Shown one piece after another: positions 51,201-61,939 of a DNA stretch of 64,000 nucleotides (position 1 is the first letter of the stretch; every line of letters begins with the position of its first letter). The DNA is from Wyeomyia smithii. Taxonomy: Eukaryota; Arthropoda; Insecta; Diptera; Culicidae. The notes under the pieces were generated by a model. That model ran no database searches. It saw only the letters and a list, made by a program, of their open reading frames with translations, and was not told the origin of the DNA. The stretch spans positions 193,176,498 to 193,240,497 of the forward strand of contig NC_073696.1 in NCBI RefSeq assembly GCF_029784165.1. Reading direction: 5' to 3'. The position numbers and the translations under genes were made by a program.

Positions 51201-54200
51201 TAAAGCAATATAATTTATATGAGCGTTTAATTTAGAAAAATATTTCCATTTCCAATTTGCTTGTTGATAATTTTAGAAAATGGGAGCTCTTTAATGTATC
51301 ACGTAGTTCTGTAAAAGTGCTTAACAAGGATGAGTACACTAGAATCTTGTACTCTTTAAAATGATTGTAGGGTTATCAAACCGAGTAAGTAGCTGGTACT
51401 GTTGCAGATAAGATACATCATAGGTTGTAGCACAGTCAGCAGTGACGTCAAAAGCCATATAATTTTGATTCAAAGGCATCCACTATTTATCCGCGAATGT
51501 CTGGTTTAAAATAGATACCATTCTCAGTTTGAAAACCCAGACATTTTCCTATTCCGTGCGTACATAGTAACCTACATTTAGACAGCATTACACTGTGGGT
51601 CGCATATTCTACCGCAACAATAGGTAAGACATAGTGGACTTGTTTTTGCGTATTCTCACACAAGTATGTGCCCGCTAGCTACTCATGGAGACTACATGAA
51701 TACACATTGAGTACACGCAACTGCTACTTCTAGAACTACGACTATTGCTACTACTACTGCCACTATCACTGCAACAACAGCTTTCGTCCACGCTTACGTG
51801 TGTATTTCTATACGTGCGAAACTCCCTGCGGTTGTAACACTGGCTTATGATATTAACAGTTCACAATTACATGGAAAATTGACAAGAAATGAATGTTTTC
51901 AAAAAATCAGGAGAATTTTTTTACGATGTTATACTTTACTAAAGATTGACTTACAGATAACTGTTACTGTTTATGTATTTATTAGAATTATTTTTTAGTA
52001 TTTTTTATTTTTTCCTTACGTTAATCCTGCCATTGAACACTACCTTCAAATATTGGAGAGGAAAAGGTTCTTATTCGCAACTTTACGTGTTTCGTAATAA
52101 ATGCTATCATGTTTCATTTTATTTATTCTTTTATATGCTTACATGTTCGGGATTGTTTTATTTTTATATTGAATATAGTAATTTGAAAAAAGTAAATGAA
52201 AAAAAGGTAAGTTTCATTGAAAACAAGATGCCACTGCACTTTTCTCCTATGATTTTGAGATAGTTTTGCCATCTGAAACTGTTTTCCAATTTAATATTCT
52301 TTTTTTTATCTAACACGTCATAGATGACGTCGGTTAATGAACGTGTATTCTATTCAAAGCAATTCTTGTTCAACTATTCCTGCTCCTGCTTTCAAGTTTG
52401 TTCGTTTGATCATTTGAATGATTGTATTTATTGGTTACGAATAAAATTAGTTGTTGCAATGAGAAAATGAAACGACAACGTTGGGTTACCTGATACATTC
52501 GAAAGACACAAAGCAAAAATGATAGAGAGCAATAACAGGGGACTTTCGATTTTCCGTGATTGGTAAAACTTATGCTCAGGTAAAGTACGTTTAGCACAAT
52601 GCACACATTTTGGAAATTATGTTAGCGATTAGTTTTTTTTGTAATGCGTGGCTTAAACCACCGTTGCAACGCATGTACCTGTGTGTGTCTCGGTATGGAT
52701 CACAGTGCGTTATTCTTATTCAAAGTCTGTTATATTCTTCGAAAAAATGATCCCTATGCCAGCTTTTTTTATTAATAAAATAACTAATCAATACTTTGTT
52801 GCCTCCTATTTAATGCATTTTAACACCTTTTTTTTCTGGGTAGACAAAGCTGAGAAACTTGTGTGGTTAATTTTATTTTCGTATTCAGCTCTTCCTTAAA
52901 ACGAATCGCAAAGATTGAACATAAACATCTGCGGAATCAATGAAAATATCGCGTGCTTAATCACTGGCGTCTATGAACATAACTGGATAATGCCCTTCAA
53001 AAAGATGGAATCTAGCTTTCTTCGCAATATGAGTTACTGCTTCATGAATTAAGCAAAGAAAAGCGGTTTTCCGGTTGACAGGTGGACGCACACTTTCAAA
53101 AGAGATCAGTGCACAACAGTTTCTGCACATCACAATTAAGTCAGTACTTATTAATCGTGTTTGTATATATAAACCGGATTAGCGCGATCGATCCTCTGCT
53201 TGCCTCTTCAGTTCAACTCTGGGAACTTGCAGCATGTTTTTCATTTGCATTCTATTCTCCTCGACAGACCTTTTTTTCTACACGTCTATTGACCGAGGCA
53301 GTTTACATATGCCGGCAAACATTTGGATTAGCATTTTTCTGTTCGCGCAGAGCCTATTGGTTAAGCTCGCAACAACGAAAGGTAGACGATTTTTATCACC
53401 TTTATCATTTCGCAGCCATCATCGTCGTTACCGCTTTTTCTTTCAGACATAAGAAGCAATCGCACGCATATGGTTGAGATTATAATATATATAAATATTA
53501 CGCGAAACCGATCAAATTCGTCATAAAAAGTGTACATTCCCTTGAGTGTGTAATACGCGAATCGCTGTCAACGTCGAATTTTGACTTGTTTTATCATATT
53601 TTCAACTTTTAATGCAACTTAACCACCAAATGATACAAATTATACAGATTTTCATTTTATACTTAGCCTAGTGTCTGCTGCTAACTTGGAGTGCACATGA
53701 CAACGCTTTCGACTCGAGCGCGTGCAATTCAAGATCGATTTCTACCAATAATCAATTATTTATAAGTGCGTTAGTTTTCGTAAATCCAAAAAGTTCAAGC
53801 TTCTGCTTCACTATTATCGTAATTTAATCCTTGGTTTTGAAATTGTTTATTGTTTTTTTTTATATCCTGTTTCGACTAAAAGAGGTTAGGTTCTGTGTCT
53901 TCTATGGCGGGTTTGCAAGCAGAAAAAATAAAGATAATTCATATCGTGCCGTTAATCTCATTCGAAATGTGCTTCTATCGCGGAGAATATATATAACATT
54001 CTAAAAAATATAGTATGTTTACCGCTAAAATCACACACGGCCAATGCGGAAAACTGTTCGTGTTTAAAACCGATTACGGTTGCTTTTTTTGTTTTCTATA
54101 TTAGGATTGAGATCCGTCTGTCCACAGAATGCCTTAACAGCTGATCCGGGAAACAATAATAAGTGTACATCTCGTTCGGCAATAACGAATTAATTTGTTC

Positions 54201-54306
54201 CCTAAATACTCAAAGTCTTTCGGTTCTGACCCTGTCGCTTAAAAAGCCTTCGTTATTCTAGAACAAAAGCATTGCGAGAGAAAAAAATCTCTGTAGAGTT
54301 AAAAAA

Positions 54307-54314
54307 TATTTACA
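54307..54314 (-). promoter_or_regulatory. Candidate Pumilio response element in pum 3' UTR
   Basis: Minus strand TGTAAATA, an exact UGUANAUA match, 218 nt after the pumilio stop codon. Suggests possible autoregulation; not proven. Confidence 0.4.
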
Positions 54315-54531
54315 AATGCTTATGTTTTTGATCTTTACAAAAAGATTACTTCATTCACTTTCCTCCGCAGATCGAAGGCACATTCCGAAGACAGATTACA
54401 GTGCATGTTTTCGCTTTTCTCTTTCCAGAAAAGTGATGACGTTTTATAACTTTTCTCCAACCTCGCAAATCTCTTCTGGTTCTGAAGGTACCATCAGAAG
54501 GTTGTTAACATTACATTTTGCTACGCCCCAA

Positions 54532-56554
54532 TTACATAACGCCATTAGTAGGTGGCGGCCCAATGGGTCCCAAAGTAGTTGCTCCCCCGTTGTTGTTGCC
54601 AGTGTTGCTGATTCCACTGCTTCCATTGCTAGGTACGCTACCGGGACCTCCACCGTTAGTAGCAGCAACCTGTTGTCCCCCGGGTACAGTTCCATTTGTT
54701 CCAATGGTATTATTGCCATCGGCACCAATTCCACTGTTTTGGTTTGCGTTAACTCCTGTCGCTCCGGTTACGCCTGTACCTCCCACTCCGCCAGCACTAC
54801 CCCCGCCGATCGTGTTCGGTGTTTTGAGCGTGAATTTGTCTAGCTTGGCGATGATGTGCTTACCGTAAGTGTACTTCTTCAGTGAATTCATGTGCGGGCG
54901 AATTTTATGCAGCAACACCTTTCGCTGCGTCGGTTCTGACACATCAATCATCTTCTGCACGACGTAGTTAGCGTACTGGTCTTTCATCATCACGTGCAGA
55001 CCGCTGGAATAAAGTACAACACATGAAAGTGCAATAAATATTTCATTAAACTTCATTAATATGAAATATGTGATTTCAGCCAATGATAGTCACATTCATT
55101 AACAATGCACTGTTTTAGCAATAATTTAAAAACATACTGAATTGGATTGAAAAGTGAAAAATCTGTTTAAAAGTAAGCAACCATACTTACGCATCATTAA
55201 ACGAGCAAACCTCCTCAATTAACAGCGCTCGTTCAGCTCTGGTAGCGTGTGTAACGCACTTCTCAACTACATTCGATGCGAACTTATGCTGTGAAAGTAT
55301 CAGCACTTTTCCCCGCACAGCAGCGATTAGCACCGACTTGTCTTCCGATTTTCCATGCTCTGTAAATCAAAAGCAAACAAATAAAAAATGAGAAAAAAAA
55401 CTAAATAAAGCATTTCTTACCCAACACATGCTGGATCACATAGTTGCCATATTGATCCTGAATCAATTGTTCCGTATTTGCATGTAACTCAGCTAGGATT
55501 GGAGCGGTCTGCTCAGTGGTACAGTGTTCGAGTATCCTTTGAATAACTCGGCACCCATACGGATGCGTACTCAGCGAGTATACCTGGTTGCGGAAAGCGT
55601 CGATAATGAACTGTAGGGCCGTTGGTTCAACACACTCGATACATTTTTGTACAACATGATTTCCGTTTTGATCCTTAACACATTTGAGCACGTGCCCGTC
55701 TAACTCTCGAACGATTTCTTGCTGTTGTTCGGCTGGAATACTTTCTAGCGCTTTCTGAATCACACGGCAGCCATACATTTGCAGTGCTAGTGGCAGAACA
55801 TGTCCTCTTACTTGCTGTGCCAGAGCTTGCTTCTGCTCAGGAGATCCAAACTCGAAAAATTTCTGGATAACATAGTTACCAAATACATCTGTCATTAGAC
55901 TGTAAGCGGCGCCCAAGATTTCGTTGAACACCAACTGTTTTTCGGCAGCTGTCGCGCGCTCCAGTTTTTGTTGAATAAATCTAGAACCGTGCTGATCCTG
56001 GGAAAATTCGACGATGTGATTTGTCAAATCTCGCAGCTGTAGATTCGGATAGCGTTGATTACGGAAATCTTCCAATAGTCGCGAGCGTCCTGGGGGTCGG
56101 TCAAGTCCAGGCGCACCGGCTGCAACAGCTGCTACAGCAGCGGCTGCTGACGCTGTCGTCGGTCGTACTACGGATCCAGGCAATTTGGAGAACAACGAGT
56201 TACTCGAACCAAACATAGCATTCGCTGATATACCTGGTGCAAGTTGATTAACTTGCCTATATTTGGTTTCTGCTCCTGGAGCGCGACTTGTTACCAGCGC
56301 TCCTAGTCCAGACACCGGCGGAGGAGTGATAGACGTTCCTAATGGGCTAGCTGAGGCCGTTACTGCACTTAGGCCACCGTAACTTCCCGCACCAACTGGC
56401 CATTTCCGGGCAGCAGCAGCGGCTGCGGCAGCTGCGTTACTCACCACAGCATTGGTGGATGCTGACGTGTAATCTAGCGACGGACTGAACGCTGAGGTGT
56501 TACGATCGAACGAGTCTCTCCGTGCGGTCAGTGACGACGTACTCAGTGCGAGAC
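54532..56554 (-). CDS. pum: Pumilio, Puf-domain RNA-binding protein (3' part of gene)
   Basis: A translational repressor that binds UGUANAUA in mRNA 3' UTRs (family knowledge). Three minus-strand exons: 55421-56554, 55191-55359 and 54532-55003, with GT/AG introns of 61 and 187 bp. Frames join exactly (G plus AG; GC plus C). 590 residues are visible. Residues 1-155 are a low-complexity Ala/Ser region with TARRDSFDRNTSAFSPS. Eight Puf repeats follow, with recognition helices SRFIQ, NYVIQ, CRVIQ, NHVVQ, CRVIQ, NYVIQ, SNVVE and NYVVQ, the classic eight-base code. The C-terminal about 95 residues are Gly/Asn/Thr-rich, ending PPPTNGVM with stop TAA at 54534. The first visible exon starts in phase 1, so upstream exons lie outside the window. 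Confidence 0.97.
55004..55190 (-). other. pum: Pumilio intron between Puf7 and Puf8 exons
   Basis: GTAAGT donor and TTATTCCAG acceptor on the minus strand; phase 2. Confidence 0.93.
55360..55420 (-). other. pum: Pumilio intron within Puf repeat 6
   Basis: 61 bp; GTAAGA donor and TTTACAG acceptor on the minus strand; it splits a Gly/Glu position (phase 1). Confidence 0.93.
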
Positions 56555-58094
56555 CTAGAAAAGTAGCGGAAAAAATCGGATTCAATTAGAGTAAATCCGT
56601 TGCATAATGAAATTTTTGTTGGTTGCGGTATCGCTTTCGCATGACAAAGAGAAACCGCACGTTCCGCGGGCCTCGATCGAAATCAATTTGAAATGATTTG
56701 GTTCAATAGTTCGTAGGATTGCAAGGTAAACTAATTTGTTGGAAAAATGTGCCCACGCAGATTGGAAATTGGAAAGACTATAGCTTTTCGTGGCATCGAT
56801 TTTAAAATTATGCAATGGAATATGCTCACTCTCGGCTGGCAGTGAATCACAGTTAGACTACAACAGAGTTGAAAAACATTATCGGGGTTATCAATTATCC
56901 TCGAGAGTCAGTTTTCTATGGCAATTTTATCATGTCTTCGGTGGTTGCACGAAAAACGCAAAGAAAAACTAATTCCATCCTCCCCCTTGTGCAGATTGTA
57001 TACTTTTTATTGTGTTGAATTTAAGTGAATGAAAATAACGATAGAACAGGCAAAACTGGAACACAGCAATTTGACAGTGCCTTTGCTGAATTATGTATAT
57101 ATGTAGTTCGAAATGGACAAGAAGGGACAGCGAATAGATAAGATTAATGTCAGCGTTTCGACCCGGTTAAGTAATTTCTGTTTGCATCGAAGATGTTGGT
57201 TGGATCGGGTAGATATTTCAAGTGGGACTCAACTTAGTGTGATCGTATTTATTTGATGCTTATAAAGAATCTCGACAGAGTATGTGTGCTCAGTATCAAT
57301 CAAAAATATTTGAGTAATTCCGAAAAATAGTTCAAGAGTTAGTAAATCGAAGTATGTAGGTAAATAGTACATACATTACATAACCTACACTGTACTGAAA
57401 TCGTTACTGATTATACCATAAAAATACAACGCGCAATACTAAGACAAATTTCTTCACTAACACCGGAGTACATTCTGTGAAAGCTGTAATGAACATGTAA
57501 CATGTAGGTTACGCAAGATTTCATATAACTTGAAAGAATGTAAATCTCACAATGTCGTGCCAGTAGCTTGGCAAGGGAAGCGCTATAAAAAGCAGCTTTG
57601 TAGTACGAATATTCGTGTCTGGCTGCTGACCCATACGGTAGTGTACAATCATATCTTCTATCCTGTGTACGAAAGAGTTAAGTTACGATGCCCTCACGGT
57701 GTGAAATCACATTAGCTGTATGATCTTGTGTACAGCTGATGTTACAGCTTGCGTTAGGCTCCTGACACGTACGGTTGTGTACGGTCTTCGTAGCAAGTTC
57801 AAATTACTAACATGATACTGAGCTTCACAGAGCGAAATTGTGAAAAGTTTGATAATTTTCATAGCATCCGTAGTCCTACGTCAAGCTTGTGCTCGTGTTT
57901 TCAAGCACAGACCCTTCTACTTTCTCCTCGATGTTTTGTAAGGTAGGTACATAATTTTAATTTAGTTTGTGTTCATGCATACTGAATTTGCGAGAGTCTA
58001 GCCAATATCTTGGTACTGATTCTACTAAAGTGAAACACACGTTAACAAATATCAAGAATACTCATAAATTAGGTTACAGTACACGAGAGATGAA
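56555..58094 (-). other. Probable pumilio intron, no exon seen
   Basis: Starts at the TTTTCTAG acceptor. A weak tandem duplication (TGCTGACCCATACGGTAGTG at 57622 and a related CTGACACGTACGGTTGTG at 57763) is present. No further pumilio exon could be recognised to the window end. Confidence 0.5.
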
Positions 58095-59040
58095 TTGGTA
58101 AAATTATCATTCTACTTAAAAAACAAAAAAATCACCAACGTAATCAAAGTGTTTGGAGAAAGTTTGTCAGCTGCCAGGAAGACAGGATCGGGGGGAAATC
58201 GAAATCCTGAAGCCGCAAAAACGACGAAAAGAGTGGCCAGCGGTTTCAAGCGGAATCCTAAGCTTTCCGTCCGAGATGTCGCAAGCACGCTTGGGGTGTC
58301 GTCTACAACTGTAAATCGAGCTAAAAGCCAAGCCGCACTGTCGACTTACAAAAAGGTAGTGACTTCAAATCGTGACAATAAGCAAAACAAGTCGGCCAAA
58401 CAACGATCGCGAAAGCTGTACGTGAAGATGCTGACGAAGTTGGATTGCGTAGTACAGGTTGATGAAACTTACGTCAAGGCAGACTTTAAACAGCTTTCTG
58501 GACAGGAATATTAAACAGCAAATGGAAGAGGAACGGTGGCAGAGATTTTCGCCCACATTGAGCTGTCGAAATTGGCAAAGAAATATCTCGTGTGACAGGT
58601 CGCGAATGCTTCCGCCAACCAGGAAATTTTTGTGCAGGAGGGCCTGAAAAAACCGCTGTAACCTTTTCTCAAGCAAAACAGTTGTTCCGTTCTATTTTAA
58701 CCGGATTTGGCATTTTGCTTTTATGTGAAAAGGACATCGAGTGGTGCCAAAGGACATAAACCTTCCCAACACACCAGAGCTCCGCCCTATATAAAAATAC
58801 TCGGTTATCGTCAAGCGGAACCTCAAAACGACATGAAAGACAATTGTCACCGAGATGCAATTCAAGGTTAACTGACGTTCTGCGGCGAGCAACGTGACCA
58901 AGGTGGCTGTACAAAGCTTAATGGAAGGAGTCAAGAGAAAGGTACGGCAATTCGACTTTGCTAGAAAAGAAGTTGGAGTCAAAATTTTTTTTTATTCGAT
59001 ACGAATTGTGCTTGACAAAGAAACATGATTGGATTCTTTA
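58095..59040 (+). pseudogene. Decayed Tc1/mariner transposase, near full length
   Basis: The N-terminus is open (58095-58514): a helix-turn-helix KLSVRDVASTLGVSSTTVNRAK, then a basic linker and VVQVDETYVKADFKQL with the first catalytic Asp. Beyond, broken frames give IELSKLAKKYLV, FVQEGLKKPL, a damaged PDLAFC block (second Asp), PKDINLPNTPELRPI and YSVIVKRNLKTT (third acid position degraded), then VTKVAVQSLMEGVKRKVRQF. It is the same family as the copy split by the hAT (21.5/24.3 kb). Multiple frameshifts and stops make it inactive. It lies in the presumed pumilio intron. Confidence 0.85.
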
Positions 59041-59366
59041 ATAAAACAAGGAACGATTTACACACATTTTTGTTAGACCGATTTTTGATCGTAGCACCCT
59101 TTAGAGTACAACATTTTCTTGAGTCGTTGCCAGATTTCACGTGACAACGAACCAGAAACCCGGCATTTTGCGTTGGTTTTGACTATGTAGTTCGGAAAAA
59201 TAGCAACGAGAATCGCGTCCACGTTCAGACTATTGCTCACGAAACCTATTCAATTTCTACGATTAGAAATAGTACCTTCAACTAAGCCACCTCATTTTTT
59301 ATAATTATAATTTCGTCGCTTTGATTTTTTGACGTACAATTACAGCAACATTACATATAAAAAAAT
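59041..59366. other. Gap with no recognised gene
   Basis: 3' flank of the decayed transposase; no clear TIR was found here. Confidence 0.4.
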
Positions 59367-60246
59367 AGGGTATCCCAAAATAACGTTTTGTCAGATAGTC
59401 TGGGGGCTCAACCCGAAAATGATTGGTTATGGTGTAACAAAAAAACTTTTGTATGACGACAACTCTGGAAAATGTTTAGTCGACGTACTAATTCCAGTTT
59501 TATGAAAAAAATAAATTTTTCACGTTTTTTCATTTCAAATATTTTTATCACATGAAAATTTTGTAAAATCGAACCCAAATATATTATCTTCGCATCCTTC
59601 GGAGTCCAAGCTAAGAGAAAAAAAAAATGTTACGGCTTGTTGTGGCCACAATTTCATTGTTACAATTTTTTGGCTGTTCTGAAAATTCTTAATTTTGGTG
59701 TTTTCTGAAATTAAACCTTTAAAAAGCGTACCAAACTTCACGTGTCTTCTGGGAAGTTTTTCCTCATAAAATTTCCCATCTTTCTGTTGTATGGAATGGT
59801 TGCTGGCGTAAAGTTTGGTACGCTTTTTAAGGGTTTAATTTCAGGAAACACCAAAATTCAGAATTTTGAGAACAGCTAAAAAAATTGTAATAATGAAATT
59901 TGAGCCATAACAAGCCATAACATTTTTTCTCTCTTAGTTTGGACTTCGAAAGATACGGAAAAAATATAATTGGGTTCGATTTTACAAAACTTTTATGTGA
60001 TAAAAATATTTGGAATAAAAAAAACGTGAAAAAAATTTTTTTCATAAAACTGGAATTAGTACGTCGACTAAACATTTTCCAGAGTTGTCGTCATACAAAA
60101 GTTTTTTCATTAAACTCAAATAAGCACATCGACTAAACATTTTCCAGAGTTGTCGCCATACAAAAGTTTTTTTGCTACACCCTAACCAATCATTTTCGAG
60201 TTGAGCCCCCAGACTATCTGACAAAATGATATTTTGGTACACCCCA
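59367..60246. mobile_element. Foldback element with arms of about 370-430 bp
   Basis: The left arm about 59367-59735 and the right arm about 59816-60246 are inverse copies throughout: GTCAGATAGTCTGGGGGCTC at 59390 versus GAGCCCCCAGACTATCTGAC at 60203, and AAAGCGTACCAAACTT versus AAGTTTGGTACGCTTTTTAA near the centre. The right arm carries an extra about 67-bp tandem duplication (CGACTAAACATTTTCCAGAG at 60065 and 60129). The central spacer is about 80 bp. No transposase. Ends read GGGTATCCCAAAATA and, inverse, GGGTGTACCAAAATA. Confidence 0.88.
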
Positions 60247-60439
60247 ATATAAATTGTCCTCTTTCAAATGCTCAAAACTCAGTCAGTTTGAAACGGATTT
60301 TTTTCATTTTTACAGCAATCTATTGGAAAATTATTTATATGTCCAACATAATGCGGAAAATTGTGATTGTACTACTGAAAAAATGTAGAACTTTATTTTG
60401 CATGCACATTTTGACCAATCAGAGCAGAAAACCAGTCCA

Positions 60440-60778
60440 AATACCATCCAACAAGGGGGTTTTTGGAACCAGGATGACATCGAGTACCCGGATATCGACC
60501 CTAGACACCATTTAGAATTTCAAGAAGGTGACTTCCGATTTTTTCCGATAGATCTGATGTTTAGCGGCCGGGAATCATCTCCAGACGCCATCTTAAAGTT
60601 TGAGATGGTGATTTTCGGTTCCTAGAAAACAACATAAAATGTTAAAAGACTCCCAAATATGTGTTTTTTTTTTCAGAATCAAGATGATAACCAAAGGCCG
60701 TAAATAAACACCAGACGCCATTTTGAAATCCATGGTCACAAGTTCCGGTTCTCGGATATCAGCACAAAATAACCAAAT
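60440..60778. repeat. Diverged 122-bp tandem repeat, second locus
   Basis: Contains ATACCATCCAACA, GGAACCAGGATGACATC, GACACCATTTAGAATTTCA and GTGACTTCCGATT in the order of the 2850-3380 family, about 2.5 units. It continues at 61087 past an inserted MITE. Confidence 0.65.
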
Positions 60779-61086
60779 ATACTAAAGTCGCTTTTTACGC
60801 GGGGGATACGTGCCGCGTAAAAAAAACGCGTAAATTCCGCGTAAAAAAACCGCGTAAATTTCGGAATCCGCATAAATTCTGGAATCCGCGTAAAAAAAAA
60901 AAAACAGCGTTAATTCTGCATTCCGAGTGAAGGGAAACCGAAATCCGCGCAAAAAAAAAATACCGCGTAAATTCCAGAATCCGCGTAAAAAAACCGCGTA
61001 AATTCCGGAATCCGCGTGAAAAAACGCGTAAATTCCTGAATCCGCGTAAAAAAAAAAAAACCGCGTAAAAAGCTACCTTAGTGTAT
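60779..61086. mobile_element. Minisatellite-bearing MITE, copy 3 (most complete)
   Basis: The left end TACTAAAGTCGCTTTTTACG and the right end CGTAAAAAGCTACCTTAGTGTA are inverse with a few mismatches, TA at each tip. Between them are about eight units built on CCGCGTAAATTCCGGAATCC and GCGTAAAAAA. It is inserted in the 122-bp repeat array, which resumes on the far side (CACCCAATATTTT). Confidence 0.8.
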
Positions 61087-61685
61087 CACCCAATATTTTC
61101 CGAATTAGAGTGATGTCAAGAGTCCGGAAATCGACTCCAGATGTAATTTTGGAATCAGTAAAACAGTATACCATTTAATATGAGTCGAAATTAAGTGACC
61201 AGTCGCCAGAAAAACATTAGGGGTCTTCACGCTGAGCTCGTATACAAATACCCAATTGTAAACTGTGTATCTTTCATTACTCATCAATGGAGAAATGATT
61301 CTACGCACCGATCAATTTCATATTTTGAAACGAAAATTATGAGTTCATAAAATTACGATATTCAATCCGTTTAAAAATGACTTATGAAAAAGCTCTTTAT
61401 GTTTAAAATGGGTTAGAAATGGAAAAACTTTGCTTCATATATCGAAGTGGAAGAAATTAGTGGAATACTATTTTACCAAGGTGTGAATTTAAATATCTGA
61501 TGAAAAAAAAAATATTTTAAATTTTGTCCCCCAGGCAGAGTACCCACAAATTGAAATTCTTGTAACTTTGACAATTTTAATCCGGTTTCAATAATTTGCA
61601 CAGCAGTGTGTGTACTTAGGGATGAGCAATAGAATAAGTCGGCAGCGGAATGTGATACGATATAGATTGTGGAACAGTACCACCG
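61087..61685. other. Gap: end of 122-bp array, then nothing recognised
   Basis: 61087-61190 still shows the array (CACCCAATATTTTCCGAATT, GTCCGGAAATCGACTCCAGA). The rest is AT-rich without features. Confidence 0.45.
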
Positions 61686-61759
61686 TCCCCCGTAGTTTAA
61701 TTGGTCAAAACACCATGCCGGAAACAGGGAGATTGCGGGTTCAAGTCCCGTCGGGATGC
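61686..61759 (+). ncRNA. tRNA-like sequence, probably a SINE head or tRNA pseudogene
   Basis: A-box-like TAGTTTAATTGGT and B-box-like GGTTCAAGTCC are correctly spaced. The D arm (GTTT/AAAC), T arm (GCGGG/CCCGT) and an approximate anticodon arm with loop CCGGAAA (would read GGA) can be drawn. The acceptor stem TCCCCCG/CGGGATG has two mismatches and position 33 is not T, so a functional tRNA is unlikely. An RNA polymerase III-derived SINE remnant fits better. Confidence 0.5.
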
Positions 61760-61939
61760 GGTATATTTTTCCAAAATCTATCATATTCCCAGTTCGCTTG
61801 TTTTTCGTTCTTTCTCTACTTCACATACTGTCTGCTTAATGAACTTGCGTGTTAACGGGAAAAAGCCGTTGTTAAAAATAGAAATTCAGTTCGAAGACTG
61901 TAAACTTATTCTATATTATTCTAACAACTAAACTAATCT

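Larger units (their letters stand above)
47061..54531 (-). other. Gene-poor AT-rich region; pumilio 3' UTR in its right part
   Basis: No coding exon is supported on either strand. The part next to 54531 must be 3' UTR of pumilio; how far it extends cannot be told. T-rich runs on + (A-rich on -) and many short ORFs, such as 53082-53477 (+, 131 codons), lack motifs. Two minus-strand Pumilio-type sites are noted separately. Confidence 0.5.

Noticed and set aside
53082..53477. 131-codon + ORF in the 3' flank of pumilio
   Set aside because: No domain or splice context; region is probably antisense to the pumilio 3' UTR.
54316..54868. Two overlapping + ORFs of 116-175 codons
   Set aside because: Antisense shadows of the last pumilio exon.
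56582..56815. 77-codon minus ORF just upstream of the pumilio exon
   Set aside because: Separated from the exon by the TTTTCTAG acceptor and lacks pumilio-like sequence; intronic.
60779..61086. Regularly spaced about 30-bp repeats resembling a CRISPR array
   Set aside because: Host is a eukaryote, spacers are poly-A of 4-13 nt rather than unique sequence, and the array lies between inverted transposon ends.
61686..61759. Functional tRNA-Ser(GGA)
   Set aside because: Acceptor stem mismatches and lack of U33; kept only as a tRNA-like feature.
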